From: Lichenicola sp964247755 | GTDB lineage: Bacteria > Pseudomonadota > Alphaproteobacteria > Acetobacterales > Acetobacteraceae | Direction of reading: 5' to 3' | DNA length: 64,000 nt | Assembly: GCA_964247755.1 (NCBI GenBank) | Contig: CAXTVX010000001.1 | Span: forward strand, 310,001-374,000 | Part shown: piece by piece, positions 55,075 through 63,932 of the stretch | Position numbering within the stretch: the first letter of the stretch is position 1 | Layout of the letters: each line of letters opens with the position of its first letter | Notes under the pieces: model-generated | What the model saw: only the letters and a program-made list of their open reading frames with translations | Told to the model about the DNA's origin: nothing | Databases searched by the model: none | Program-made: the position numbers and the translations under genes

Positions 55075-56606
55075 GAGGCGAGCCTGCGGGCGGGCGCGAT
55101 GACGGCGGCACGGGACAACGCCTCGGTCATGGTCAGGCTGCTGCGGGTGGGCACGGGGTCGCGGTCCGGGTGGTCGGTGCGGCAATGGCCGCCTCGGCTT
55201 TCGGTGCGGTCGTGCGCGGCGACGCACATCATCAGCCCGACCAGGGCGGCATCGTCGGCAGGGGCGAGCGGTGCCAGGGTGGCGATGGCGGAGCCTAGGC
55301 CGGCGGCGTCGCGCAGCACGCCGGCGGAGCGGGACATGGCCTGGCGCACGACCGACAGGGTCTCGGTGCGGCGAGCGGGGAGCGCAGGGGGCAGCAGGCG
55401 CGAAGCGGGGGTCGGCGCCGGCTCCGCGGCAACCGTGCGGGCGACGGCGATGGCGCCGGCGGCGGCCTCCAGCAGCGAGTTGCTGGCGAGGCGGTTGGCG
55501 CCGTGCAGGCCGGTGCAGGCGACCTCGCCGCAGGCGTAGAGGCCGGGCACCGAGCTGCGGCCGTCGGCATCCACCAGCACGCCGCCCATGTGGTAGTGCG
55601 CGGCCGGGCGGACCGGGATCGGCATGGTGGCGGGGTCGATGCCGCGCGCGCGGCAGGCGGCGTCGATGCCGGGAAAGCGGGTGACGAAGCGGGGACCGAG
55701 CACCGTGCGGGTGTCGAGGAACACGCGGTGGCCGGCGGCAAGGTGGTGCCAGACGGCGCGGGATACGACGTCGCGCGGGAGCAGCTCGTCGGTGAAGCGG
55801 GTGCCGGTCTCGTCGATCAGGGTGGCGCCCTCGCCGCGCACCGCCTCGCTGACCAGGGGCAGCGGCGCCGAGGCGACGGTGTCGACGGCGGCGAGCGCGG
55901 TGGGATGGAACTGCACGAACTCCATCTCGCCAAGGCGGGCACCGGCGCGGGCGGCGGCGGCGAGGCCGGTGCCGGTGGCGCCGAGCGGGTTGGTGGTGTC
56001 GCGGAACAGGCCGCCGACGCCGCCGGTGGCGAGGATCAGCTGGCCGGTCGGCAGCAGTACGCGCTCGCCGTCGATGAGCAGGACGGCGCCGCGGACCGGG
56101 CCGCCCTCCCCGTCGGTGGCGAACGCGGTGAACAGGGCGCGCTCGATCACCGTGATGGACGGGGTGGAGCGGACGGCCTCGGACAGGGCGCGGACGATCT
56201 CCGCGCCGGTGGCGTCGCCGGCGGCGTGGACGATGCGTCGGCGGGAATGGGCGGCTTCCAGGCCGGTGGCGAGGCTGCCGTCGGCGGCGCGGTCGAAGCG
56301 GACGCCGTAGTGCGACAACAGGGCGATCACCTCGGGACCGGCGTCGGTGACGGCGCGGGCGGTGTCGGGGTCGCACAGCCCGTCGCCGGCGGCCAGGGTG
56401 TCGAGAAGGTGCAGGGCGGGCGTGTCGTCGGCGCCGACCGCAGCGGCGATGCCGCCCTGGGCCCAGGCGCTGGAGGCTTCCGCGCCGAGCGGGGCGCGGG
56501 TGACAAGCACGCAGGGGGCGGGCGACAGGCGGAGCGCGGTCAGCAGTCCGGCGAGGCCGGCACCGATGATGACGGGGCGTCCGGCGAGTTCGGTCAGGGT
56601 GGTCAT
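55071..56606 (-). CDS. nadB: L-aspartate oxidase
   Basis: A 511-aa FAD enzyme that oxidises aspartate to iminoaspartate, the first step of de novo NAD synthesis. FAD-binding VIIGAGLAGLLTALRL is at the N terminus, then SSAWAQGGIAAAV, DATGAEIVRAL, ATGGVGGLFRDTTNPLGATG, EFVQFHPTAL and RPAAHYHMGGVLVDADGRSSVPGLYACGEVACTGLHGANRLASNSLLEA. It lies 62 nt after nadA and overlaps nadC by 4 nt. Confidence 0.95.
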   Translation of the reverse strand: MTTLTELAGRPVIIGAGLAGLLTALRLSPAPCVLVTRAPLGAEASSAWAQGGIAAAVGADDTPALHLLDTLAAGDGLCDPDTARAVTDAGPEVIALLSHYGVRFDRAADGSLATGLEAAHSRRRIVHAAGDATGAEIVRALSEAVRSTPSITVIERALFTAFATDGEGGPVRGAVLLIDGERVLLPTGQLILATGGVGGLFRDTTNPLGATGTGLAAAARAGARLGEMEFVQFHPTALAAVDTVASAPLPLVSEAVRGEGATLIDETGTRFTDELLPRDVVSRAVWHHLAAGHRVFLDTRTVLGPRFVTRFPGIDAACRARGIDPATMPIPVRPAAHYHMGGVLVDADGRSSVPGLYACGEVACTGLHGANRLASNSLLEAAAGAIAVARTVAAEPAPTPASRLLPPALPARRTETLSVVRQAMSRSAGVLRDAAGLGSAIATLAPLAPADDAALVGLMMCVAAHDRTESRGGHCRTDHPDRDPVPTRSSLTMTEALSRAAVIAPARRLAS

Positions 56607-56668
56607 GGGGTTGATCCTAGGGCGGAGCGCGTCGGCGCCCGACGGTACGCTGCGAGCATGCGCCACGG

Positions 56669-57643
56669 TTACGCCGCGAGCATGCGCTCGACGGCCTGGC
56701 GGGCGCGGGCGGCCAGGTGCGGCTCGATGGTGATCTCGGTGGTCAGGGTCTCGAGGCAGCGGCGCAGTGACGGCAGGGTGATGCGCTTCATGTGCGGGCA
56801 CAGGTTGCAGGGGCGGATGAACTCGACCTCCGGGTGCTGCACCGCGAGGTTGTCGCTCATGGAGCACTCGGTGATCAGCACCACGCGGCTGGCCTTGCCA
56901 CTGGCGACGTAGTCGGACATGTGCGCGGTGGAGCCGGAGAAGTCGGCTTCCGCCACCACCTCCGGTGGGCACTCGGGATGGGCCAGCACCACCACGCCGG
57001 GATGCTCGGCCCGGATGCGCCGGATCTCGTCCGGGGTGAAGCGCTCGTGCACCTCGCAGTGGCCGGCCCAGGTGATCATGGTGATGCCGGTCTCGTTGGC
57101 GATGTTCTGCGCCAGGTACTCGTCGGGGATCATGATGACGCGGTCGGTGCCGAGGCTCTCGACGATGCGCCGGGCATTGCCGGAGGTGCAGCACATGTCG
57201 CTTTCCGCCTTCACCGCGGCGGACGTGTTGACGTAGGTGACGACAGGAACGCCGGGGTAGCGCTGGCGCAGCAGGCGCACGTCGGCGGCGGTGATGGAGT
57301 CCGCCAGCGAGCAGCCGGCGCGCATGTCGGGCATCAGCACGCGCTTGGACGGGTTCAGCAGCTTGGCGGTCTCGGCCATGAAGTGCACGCCGGCCATGAC
57401 GATGATGTCGGCCTCGACGTGCTGCGCCTCGCGGGCCAGCGCCAGGCTGTCGCCGACGATGTCGGACACGCAGTGGAAGATCTCGGGGGTCTGGTAGTTG
57501 TGCGCCAGGATGACGGCGTTGTGCCGGCGCTTAAGCTCCAGGATCGCGTCGATGTCGTCGGTGAAGCCGGCCCACTCGGCCGGCGGGATCACGCGCCGGA
57601 CCCGGTCGTAGAGCGGGGCAACGTGGGTCAGGGCATCGAGCAT
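56669..57643 (-). CDS. nadA: Quinolinate synthase (class with [4Fe-4S] cluster)
   Basis: A 324-aa enzyme that condenses iminoaspartate with dihydroxyacetone phosphate. LKRRHNAVILAHNYQTPEIFH is the conserved start of the first domain; cluster cysteines are expected in MRAGCSLADS, MCCTSGNARR and CNLCPHMKRITL. Other blocks are HPECPPEVVAEADFSGSTAHMSDYV and LITECSMSDNL. The ATG at 57643 follows AGGAACC and starts MLDALTHVAP. First gene of nadABC, behind a palindromic promoter element. Confidence 0.95.
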   Translation of the reverse strand: MLDALTHVAPLYDRVRRVIPPAEWAGFTDDIDAILELKRRHNAVILAHNYQTPEIFHCVSDIVGDSLALAREAQHVEADIIVMAGVHFMAETAKLLNPSKRVLMPDMRAGCSLADSITAADVRLLRQRYPGVPVVTYVNTSAAVKAESDMCCTSGNARRIVESLGTDRVIMIPDEYLAQNIANETGITMITWAGHCEVHERFTPDEIRRIRAEHPGVVVLAHPECPPEVVAEADFSGSTAHMSDYVASGKASRVVLITECSMSDNLAVQHPEVEFIRPCNLCPHMKRITLPSLRRCLETLTTEITIEPHLAARARQAVERMLAA

Positions 57644-57659
57644 CGGACGAAGGTTCCTA

Positions 57660-57677
57660 ATTCTCAACTTGAGTATA
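57660..57677 (-). promoter_or_regulatory. Palindromic operator overlapping the putative -10 box of nadABC
   Basis: On the minus strand ATACTCAAGTTGAGAAT is a 17-bp near-perfect palindrome (core CTCAA-G-TTGAG) and overlaps TATACT, a good -10 hexamer 29 nt before the nadA ATG. Such a position suits a repressor. The likely binder is the Nudix/winged-helix regulator encoded just upstream. No convincing -35 is seen 17 nt further up. Confidence 0.6.
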
Positions 57678-57693
57678 AGGTGGGCCTGAAAGA

Positions 57694-57709
57694 AGGCGCC
57701 GAAGCGCCT
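57694..57709 (-). terminator. UUCG hairpin terminating the phytochrome-regulator operon
   Basis: Read on the minus strand: AGGCGC, loop TTCG, GCGCCT, then TCTTTC. A 6-bp GC stem with the very stable UUCG loop and a pyrimidine-rich tail lies between the regulator gene's end (57918) and the nadA promoter. The rest of 57644-57917 holds nothing else recognised. Confidence 0.6.
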
Positions 57710-57917
57710 GCCCTAATATGCTGGGGATTGTAGGGGGTTCGTCAAGGGGCATCGTGTCGGGGACCGGCGTCAGGCGTCCCCAAGGCGGCATGGTGCCCGA
57801 CCATCCAGACATGGCGGCCGCCGTCCCTGCACCCCTGGCCCGGCCGACACATGGTGACGCCGGGTGTCAGGGGGGAAATGCGTCGACCACGCAGGCGCAA
57901 AGGCCGAATCGTCCGGA

Positions 57918-58820
57918 TCATACCGACGGCATCCGGGGCAGCTTGGAGCCGGCGACGGCGCGGGCCTCGACGATCTCGCGCCGGAACCGGAACAGCTTGG
58001 CCGGGCGGCCGGGGCCGGCGGCGCTGATGGCGCCGGTGTCCTCGATCAGCGCCTGCTGCTCGATCAGGCGGCGGAAGTTGGGCTTGTGCAGGCGCACCCC
58101 CGACACCGCCTCCACCGTTTGCTGCAGCTGCAGCAGGGTGAAGGTTTCGGGCATCAGTTCGAAGAACACCGGGCGGTACTTCAGCGTGGTGCGCAGCCGG
58201 GCGATGCCGGTGGCAAGGATGCGTCGGTGGTCGCGCGGCATGGCGCGGCCGCTGCCGACGGAGCGGACGGGATCGGCTTCCGGTGCCGCCTCGGCCACCA
58301 GGCCGGCCTCGTAGAGCAGCTCGTAGCGCTGCAGCACCAGCTCGTCGTTCCACCCGGCGAGGCCGAAATTGATCCCCAGGCGCTGCCGGCGCAGCGTGGC
58401 GGCGGGCTCCGGCACGGCGGCGGACCAGCCGGACAGGCGCTCGACCAGGTGCAGGGTGGCGCGGCGCCCGTTCTCGTGCCGCTGATCCTCCCAGGGGAAG
58501 TAGCGGTACCAGCTGGACCAGCCGGTCTCCTCCGGAATCAGCCGGGTCAGGGCCAGGTAGGAGATGGAGATGGCGCGGGTGGCGTCACCGGCGCGGTCCC
58601 GGTCGGCGAAGGTGTAGAGCTGCTCGACGTGGCCCAGCGGGTGGCCGGTGGTGCGCTCGACCCAGGCGCGCATGCCGGCCTGCAGCGAGCGGTGGCCGTG
58701 CACGAACGGGCCGGCAGGCAGGGTGCCGGCCTCGTCCAGGGTGAGCACGTGCGGCACGCCGTCGCGCACCGCCACCAGCACCGCGATCAGCTCGGCCTGG
58801 ACAGCGGCCTCATCGCTCAC
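57918..58820 (-). CDS. Nudix-like domain plus winged-helix transcriptional regulator (NrtR/NadQ type)
   Basis: A 300-aa protein. Residues 5-150 have a Nudix-type fold (ELIAVLVAVRDGVPHVLTLD, GPFVHGHRSLQAGMRAWVERTTGHPLGHVEQLYTFAD) but lack a complete catalytic Nudix box, so it probably senses a ligand and does not cleave it. Residues 200-300 are a winged helix (FTLLQLQQTVEAVSGVRLHKPNFRRLIEQQALIEDTG, GRPAKLFRFRREI). This plan is that of NrtR-like repressors and of the alphaproteobacterial NAD regulator called NadQ; ADP-ribose or NAD-related ligands are expected. GTG start overlaps the histidine kinase stop; nadABC follows on the same strand. Confidence 0.82.
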   Translation of the reverse strand: MSDEAAVQAELIAVLVAVRDGVPHVLTLDEAGTLPAGPFVHGHRSLQAGMRAWVERTTGHPLGHVEQLYTFADRDRAGDATRAISISYLALTRLIPEETGWSSWYRYFPWEDQRHENGRRATLHLVERLSGWSAAVPEPAATLRRQRLGINFGLAGWNDELVLQRYELLYEAGLVAEAAPEADPVRSVGSGRAMPRDHRRILATGIARLRTTLKYRPVFFELMPETFTLLQLQQTVEAVSGVRLHKPNFRRLIEQQALIEDTGAISAAGPGRPAKLFRFRREIVEARAVAGSKLPRMPSV

Positions 58821-60094
58821 GCGGTGCCGAGTGCCGGGTGGTCGGCGTGGTGGAGGCCGGCGAGCCGGCTGCCGGCAACGGGCACCGACAAGCGCACCCG
58901 GACGCCCTCGCCGGGCCGGCTGTCGATCGCCGCCTGGCCGCCGGACTGCATTGCGAAGCCGTAGACCTGGGCCAAGCCGAGGCCGGTACCGTTGCCGGTT
59001 CCGGGACCACCGGTCTTGGTGGTGAAGAACGGCTCGAACGCGTGTTCCAGGGTGTCGGCGTCCATGCCCGGGCCGTTGTCGGCGGCGCACAGCTCCACCA
59101 TGCCGCCGAGGTCCCGGGTGGACAGGGTGAAGCGGGCGCCGGGACGGCCGGCGGTGGCGTCGCGGGCGTTGGAGGCGAGGTTGAGCAGCACGCGCTCGAG
59201 CTGCTCGCGGTCGACCAGGACGGGGGGAAGGTGCGGGTCGGCGTCGAGGCGAAGCGCGATCGACTCGCCCAGGGTCAGGCGGAGCAGCGGCTCCAGCTCG
59301 GCGATCACCCCCTGGAGCCGCAGCAGGCGGGGCGCCACCGGGCGGCGGCGGGCGAAGGCGAGCAGGCCCTCGACCATCCGCTCGCCGAGCCGGGCCGCCT
59401 CGATCGCGGTCGCCAGCGGCTTGGCCAGGCGCGGGTCGGGCCGGTCGCCGAGGCGGCGGCCCAGCAGCTCCAGGCTGCCGAACAGGGCGGTCAGGATGTT
59501 GTTGAAGTCGTGCGCGACGCTGCCGGTCATGCGGCCGAGCGCGTGCAGCCGTTCCGCCTGCACCAGGGCGGCCTCGGCCAGCTCGCGTGCGGCGATCTGG
59601 TCGAGCAGCTGGCGGTTGGCTTCGGCGTACTGCGCGGTGCGCTCGACGACCGCGGCCTCCAGCGAGGCGTTCAGCTCGGCCAGGCGGCGGACGCCGTCGG
59701 CGTTGTTGATGGCGTAGCGGACCGTGCGCTCCAGCAGGGCGCGGTCGAAGTCGCCCTTGACCAGGAAGTCGTTGGCGCCCGCCTCCGCCGCCTCGCGCTC
59801 GATGCTGTTGGAGGCGGTCAGCATCACGATCGGCCGGGTGACGCCGGCGGCGCGGGCGGCGCGCACCAGGTCGAGCCCGGACTCGCCACGCAGCCGGTAG
59901 TCGACCAAGTAGCAATCGTAGCCGCCCGCCAGCATGTCGGCGCAGCCGGCGGCGGTGTCGCCGCAATGGGTGACCGCATAGCGGGCGGACCCCTCGCGTC
60001 TCGGCGCCAGCATGGCGCGGAGGGTGAGAAAGGCGGCCTCGCTGTCGTCGATCATCAGCAGGCGGACCGGAGGCGGCACGGCGGAACCGGTCAT
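58817..60094 (-). CDS. Receiver domain-histidine kinase hybrid
   Basis: A 425-aa cytoplasmic signalling protein. Residues 10-130 are a receiver domain (IDD, phosphoacceptor Asp65 in LVDYRL, Lys113). A short coiled coil leads to a HisKA-type dimerisation helix, LGRMTGSVAHDFNNILTALFGSL with His195. The ATPase domain has LLNLASNARDA, ADNGPGMD, FEPFFTTK and GTGLGLAQVYGF. There is no input sensor, so it is probably phosphorylated by the upstream phytochrome system and tunes it. ATG overlaps the response-regulator stop (ATGA); its own stop overlaps the Nudix-type regulator start (GTGA). Confidence 0.92.
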   Translation of the reverse strand: MTGSAVPPPVRLLMIDDSEAAFLTLRAMLAPRREGSARYAVTHCGDTAAGCADMLAGGYDCYLVDYRLRGESGLDLVRAARAAGVTRPIVMLTASNSIEREAAEAGANDFLVKGDFDRALLERTVRYAINNADGVRRLAELNASLEAAVVERTAQYAEANRQLLDQIAARELAEAALVQAERLHALGRMTGSVAHDFNNILTALFGSLELLGRRLGDRPDPRLAKPLATAIEAARLGERMVEGLLAFARRRPVAPRLLRLQGVIAELEPLLRLTLGESIALRLDADPHLPPVLVDREQLERVLLNLASNARDATAGRPGARFTLSTRDLGGMVELCAADNGPGMDADTLEHAFEPFFTTKTGGPGTGNGTGLGLAQVYGFAMQSGGQAAIDSRPGEGVRVRLSVPVAGSRLAGLHHADHPALGTA

Positions 60095-60609
60095 GGCGGC
60101 CAGCTCCCGCCCTGAACCCCTCCCTGAGCCCCTCCCTGGGCCCCGCCTTGGGCCCCGCCTTGGGCCGGCAGGCGGCGTGGCAGCCGCGCGGCCTTGAGCC
60201 AGAACGAGACCAGGTCGCGCAGGTGCGACACCAGCTCGTCGAAGTCGCCGACCTTGACCAGATAGGCGTTGGCGCCGGAGGCGTAGGCGCTGTCGACGTG
60301 GTGCGCCTGGTCGGAGGAGGAGAACACGATCGCCGGCACGGTGCGCAGCGCCGGGCTGGCACGGAGCGCCTGCAGCGCCTCGAGGCCGCCCAGACGCGGC
60401 ATGTGCAGGTCGACCAGCACCAGGTCCGGCCAGGGCGAGGCCTGCTCGTCGCCGTGCGGCGGGCGGCGATGCAGGTAGTCGAGCAGCTCCTGTCCGTCGC
60501 AGACGAAGCGCAGGTTGGCCTCGAAGCCGGCGGTGCGGAACACCCGGCGCAGCACGAAGCGGTGTGCCTCGTCGTCCTCCGCCACCAGGACCGTCGGGAT
60601 CCCGCTCAC
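60091..60609 (-). CDS. Single-domain response regulator with AQGG repeat tail
   Basis: A 172-aa receiver-only protein of the phytochrome-associated type. VAEDD (9-13) forms the acidic pocket, Asp67 in LVLVDLHMPRLGG is the phosphoacceptor and Lys119 lies in AYLVKVGDFDELV. Instead of an output domain it ends in five AQGG/VQGG repeats and SWPP. Its GTG start overlaps the bacteriophytochrome stop. Phosphotransfer from the phytochrome kinase is the expected role. Confidence 0.93.
   Translation of the reverse strand: MSGIPTVLVAEDDEAHRFVLRRVFRTAGFEANLRFVCDGQELLDYLHRRPPHGDEQASPWPDLVLVDLHMPRLGGLEALQALRASPALRTVPAIVFSSSDQAHHVDSAYASGANAYLVKVGDFDELVSHLRDLVSFWLKAARLPRRLPAQGGAQGGAQGGAQGGVQGGSWPP
60111..60170 (-). 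repeat. Five 12-bp tandem repeats in the response-regulator tail
   Basis: Five units of 12 nt (CCTGAACCCCTC, CCTGAGCCCCTC, CCTGGGCCCCGC, CTTGGGCCCCGC, CTTGGGCCGGCA on the plus strand), each encoding A/V-Q-G-G in frame. Because the unit is a multiple of three, copy number could change by slippage without breaking the gene or the coupled downstream start. Confidence 0.85.
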
Positions 60610-63098
60610 CGCGGCGCGTGCTGCGTGTCGGTTGCGGCCAGGCCGGGGTCGTGCAGGGTGAAGGCGAAGCGCGATCCCGGCCGGAGCGGCACCGCCTCGA
60701 TGCTGCCGCCATGAGCGGACACGATGCGCTGGCAGATCGACAGGCCCAGGCCCAGGCCCTCGTCGGCGGCGGCATCGTGGCGCCGGAAGCGGCGGAAGGG
60801 CTCGAACAGGGCCAGCCGGTCGGCGGGCTCGAAGCCGACGCCGTTGTCCTCGACCACGATTCGCACCGCGGAGCCGGCGCGTTCGGCACGCGCGGCGAGC
60901 AGCAGCGGCCGCGCCCGGTGCCGGTACTTGAGCGCGTTGGAGAACAGGTTCTGGAACACGCGGCGCAGCTGCAGCGGGTCGCAGCTCGCCGTGATGCCGT
61001 CCAGCCCGTGGAGGTCCAGCGTGGCGTCCGGTGCGGCGCGCAGCGGCTCGCCCAGGTCGGCCAGCGCCTCGTCGGCCAGGCGGCGCAGCGGCACCGGCTG
61101 GGTGCGCTCCGGGTCGCGCCCGGCGACGGCGAAGCGGGCGAGGTCGTCGATCATGACGCGCATCCGTCCGGCGGAGGTAACCACCAGCCTGGACATGGTG
61201 TCCAGATCAAGCTCAGCCGCGCTGCGCGCCAGCGCCTCGTGGGCCGGGTCGCGCGGCGGCGCGTCCGGCGCCGGCGGCCCGAACAGCTCCCCGAGCCCGT
61301 CGCGGATCAGGCCGCACAGCACCTGGATCTGCCAGAGCGGCTCCTTCAGGTCGTGGGTGGCGGCGTCGGCGAAGAAGCGGATGGTCTCGTTGCGCCGGCG
61401 CAGCTCGGCGTTGGCCTCGGCGGTGCGGAGGCTGCGCCGGGCCAGGGCGGCGACCACGGCGTCGCGGAACAGGCGGGCGGCGGCGACGCTGTCGTCGGCC
61501 CAGGCGGCGGAGCGGCCGGACACCTGCTCGCGCCAGGCGGCGAAGGAGGCACGCGGGGTGAGGGTCGCGGCGGGGTCCGGACCGTCCGGCTTGTGGCCGG
61601 CCCAGACCACCTCGCGACGCAGCTCGCCGCGGAACCACAGCACCCAGCCGCCCTGCCCCGGCACGCCGGCATCGTCATGGGCGTCGACCGGACCCTCGAC
61701 CAGCGGCACGGCCAGGAGGCCACAGGCGGCATGGTCGGTGCCGGCCGCATCCAGATCGCGGGCCAGCTCGGGCGGCACGAGGGCGGGAAGACGGTCGGTG
61801 ACCAGGATGCGGCCCGGATCGGCCTGGTCGAGCCAATCGCCGAGCCGGCGCAGCAGGGGCACGGACGGCAGGACGCCGAAGCACAGCGGCTCCTCCCCGC
61901 CCAGCACCGCGATCCCGGTGGCCTCGCAGGCGCCGAGAAGCGCCTCCACCGCGCCGGGCAGCTCCGGCACGAGCAGCACGGGCAGCCCGGAGGGGGACCA
62001 GTCTGGATCGGGCGCGTCGGGATCGGGCACCGGGGGATCGGCAAGGAACGGCGACAGGGTGCGGAACATGTCCTCGGTACGGCGCAGCTCGTCGCGCTCG
62101 GCGAGCTCGGCCAGGCGCCAGGACAGGGCGTGCGCGACCGTCTCCGCCGCCTGCCGGCGCTCGTGGTCGACGAACAAGGGTCCGTGCTGGTGGTGGCAGG
62201 CGAGCAGGCCCCAGAGCCGCGTGGTGCCGCCGGCCTCGGGCACGGCGATGGCCACCGACATGGAGGCGTGCACTCCCATGTTGGCAAGGTACTGGAGGTG
62301 CACCGGCGCCACCCCGCGCAGCACCGCGCGGGACAGGTCGATCGGGCCGGTGCCCGGCTCGGCGCGCAGCGGCAGCTGGGGTGCGGCCGCATCGGGGATC
62401 AGGCGCAGCCGGTTGCTGGCGTAGAGCGCGCGGGCGGGTGCCGGGATGTCGGAAGCGGGGAACACCAGGCCGAGATAGGAGCCGACCGACGGGTCGCGCA
62501 GCGCCTCGGCGATCACCGCGCCGCTCCAGTCCGGCATGAAGCGGTAGGCCATCACCCGGTCGAAGCCGGTGAGCGCCTGCAGGTAGCGCGCCGCAACCGC
62601 ACAGGCGCCGGCGGGATCGGGCTGCGTGCGCAGGGCGGCGATGGCGGCGTTGAGGGTTTGCAGCACCGCGCGGGCGGCAGCGGGGTCGGGCGGAGGTTCC
62701 GGCTCCAGCTCCAGCAGCGGGGTGGATCCGCCGCGTCGGAGCAGGCCGGTCCAGCAGCGGCCGTCCTGGCTGCGGAGCCGTTCCAGCACCTGGTCGGCGG
62801 CGTCGGCAGAGGCGGCCAGGGCGGCGGCGACAACGGCGGCCGAGTCGGGCAGCAGCAGCCCGTCCAGGCGGCGCGGATCGGGCAGCGGCAGCGCGCCGCC
62901 GGCGGCGAGGATCCGGTGATCCGGCTCCGGCGACAGCGCCAGCAGGAGGCCGTGCGGCTGGATCGTGCCGGGGATGTGCACCGGGTCGCGGTCGCAGGCG
63001 GTCCCACCGCCGGTCGACGTCCCAGGGGCCTGCGATCCGGCCGGCCGGTCGCCGGACCCGGGAGCCGTGCGGGACGTCGAAAACACGGTGTCGCTCAA
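60606..63098 (-). CDS. bphP: Bacteriophytochrome histidine kinase
   Basis: An 830-aa red/far-red photoreceptor kinase. The PAS domain carries the biliverdin-attachment Cys35 in TACDRDPVHIPGTIQPHG. The GAF domain has FDRVMAYRFMPDWSGAVIAEA, LVFPASDIPAPARALY and LWGLLACHHQHGP; a PHY domain follows to about residue 540. HisKA is AATHDLKEPLWQIQVL, and the ATPase part has LFSNALKYRH, VEDNGVGFEP and EGLGLGLSICQRIV. The start is uncertain: TTG 63098 is used because it follows GGGAAAG and leaves Cys near the N terminus; GTG 63086 is similar. No heme oxygenase gene is in the window. First of four overlapping genes. Confidence 0.93.
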   Translation of the reverse strand: MSDTVFSTSRTAPGSGDRPAGSQAPGTSTGGGTACDRDPVHIPGTIQPHGLLLALSPEPDHRILAAGGALPLPDPRRLDGLLLPDSAAVVAAALAASADAADQVLERLRSQDGRCWTGLLRRGGSTPLLELEPEPPPDPAAARAVLQTLNAAIAALRTQPDPAGACAVAARYLQALTGFDRVMAYRFMPDWSGAVIAEALRDPSVGSYLGLVFPASDIPAPARALYASNRLRLIPDAAAPQLPLRAEPGTGPIDLSRAVLRGVAPVHLQYLANMGVHASMSVAIAVPEAGGTTRLWGLLACHHQHGPLFVDHERRQAAETVAHALSWRLAELAERDELRRTEDMFRTLSPFLADPPVPDPDAPDPDWSPSGLPVLLVPELPGAVEALLGACEATGIAVLGGEEPLCFGVLPSVPLLRRLGDWLDQADPGRILVTDRLPALVPPELARDLDAAGTDHAACGLLAVPLVEGPVDAHDDAGVPGQGGWVLWFRGELRREVVWAGHKPDGPDPAATLTPRASFAAWREQVSGRSAAWADDSVAAARLFRDAVVAALARRSLRTAEANAELRRRNETIRFFADAATHDLKEPLWQIQVLCGLIRDGLGELFGPPAPDAPPRDPAHEALARSAAELDLDTMSRLVVTSAGRMRVMIDDLARFAVAGRDPERTQPVPLRRLADEALADLGEPLRAAPDATLDLHGLDGITASCDPLQLRRVFQNLFSNALKYRHRARPLLLAARAERAGSAVRIVVEDNGVGFEPADRLALFEPFRRFRRHDAAADEGLGLGLSICQRIVSAHGGSIEAVPLRPGSRFAFTLHDPGLAATDTQHAPR

Positions 63099-63245
63099 GG
63101 GCAGGCTTTCCCGGCAGGGTTGTCTTCGAGCATGATGGCGTCGCAGCTTCGGCTGGGCGCGGAGGCCAATATGGCCTGAACCTAGCCGCTCGGATACGGG
63201 CCGAACAGGGTTGACGCGGCCCGACTCCGGGCAACGGGGAGCAGC

Positions 63246-63932
63246 ATGTCCGAACACCATGACCACGGCCCGATCGTTTCGCTACTCGAAGGAGCGAAGG
63301 ATTTCAACCTCCGCGTGTTCCCGGGCAAGGTGGAACTTTTCACCGACCTGGCGGAGGGGCAGTCGCCGCACACCCTGTTCATCACCTGCGCCGACAGCCG
63401 GGTCAGCCCGGAGATGATCACGCAGCAGCGGCCGGGCGCGATGTTCGTGCTGCGCAACATCGGCAACATCGTGCCGACCTATGGCGAGATGCTGGGCGGC
63501 GTGTCGGCGGCGATCGAGTACGCGGTGGTGGCGCTGGAGGTGAGGCAGATCGTGGTCTGCGGCCATTCCGATTGCGGGGCGATGAAGGCGCTGCTGGATC
63601 CGGCGGGGCACCGGCTGGACACCATGCCCACGGTGTCGAGCTGGCTGCGCAATGCGGAAGCGGCGCGGGCGGTGACGGCGGCGCTGCATCCTGAGGCCGA
63701 GGGTGCGGAAGCGGTGTCGGCGCTGGCGCAGCAGAACGTGCTGCTGCAGCTCGACCACCTGCGCACCCATCCGGCGGTGGCGGCACGGGTGGCGGAAGGG
63801 CGCCTGCTGCTGCAGGGCTGGCTGTACGACATCGGCAGCGGCGCGATCCTGGTGTTCGACGGCCGCTCGCGGGAGCCGCAGACGCTGGACGCGGCGCTGG
63901 CGGCGTTGCGCGCGGAGGCGTCGGGCGCGTGA
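63246..63932 (+). CDS. Beta-class carbonic anhydrase
   Basis: A 228-aa zinc enzyme interconverting CO2 and bicarbonate. Zinc ligands are Cys48 (TCADSRV, with the Asp50-Arg52 dyad), His107 and Cys110 (CGHSDCGAM). NIGNIVPTYGEMLGGVSAAIEYAV and LLLQGWLYDIGSGAILVFD complete the family pattern. It is divergent from the bacteriophytochrome (about 150 bp between). Its stop overlaps the next gene's GTG. Confidence 0.95.
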   Translation: MSEHHDHGPIVSLLEGAKDFNLRVFPGKVELFTDLAEGQSPHTLFITCADSRVSPEMITQQRPGAMFVLRNIGNIVPTYGEMLGGVSAAIEYAVVALEVRQIVVCGHSDCGAMKALLDPAGHRLDTMPTVSSWLRNAEAARAVTAALHPEAEGAEAVSALAQQNVLLQLDHLRTHPAVAARVAEGRLLLQGWLYDIGSGAILVFDGRSREPQTLDAALAALRAEASGA

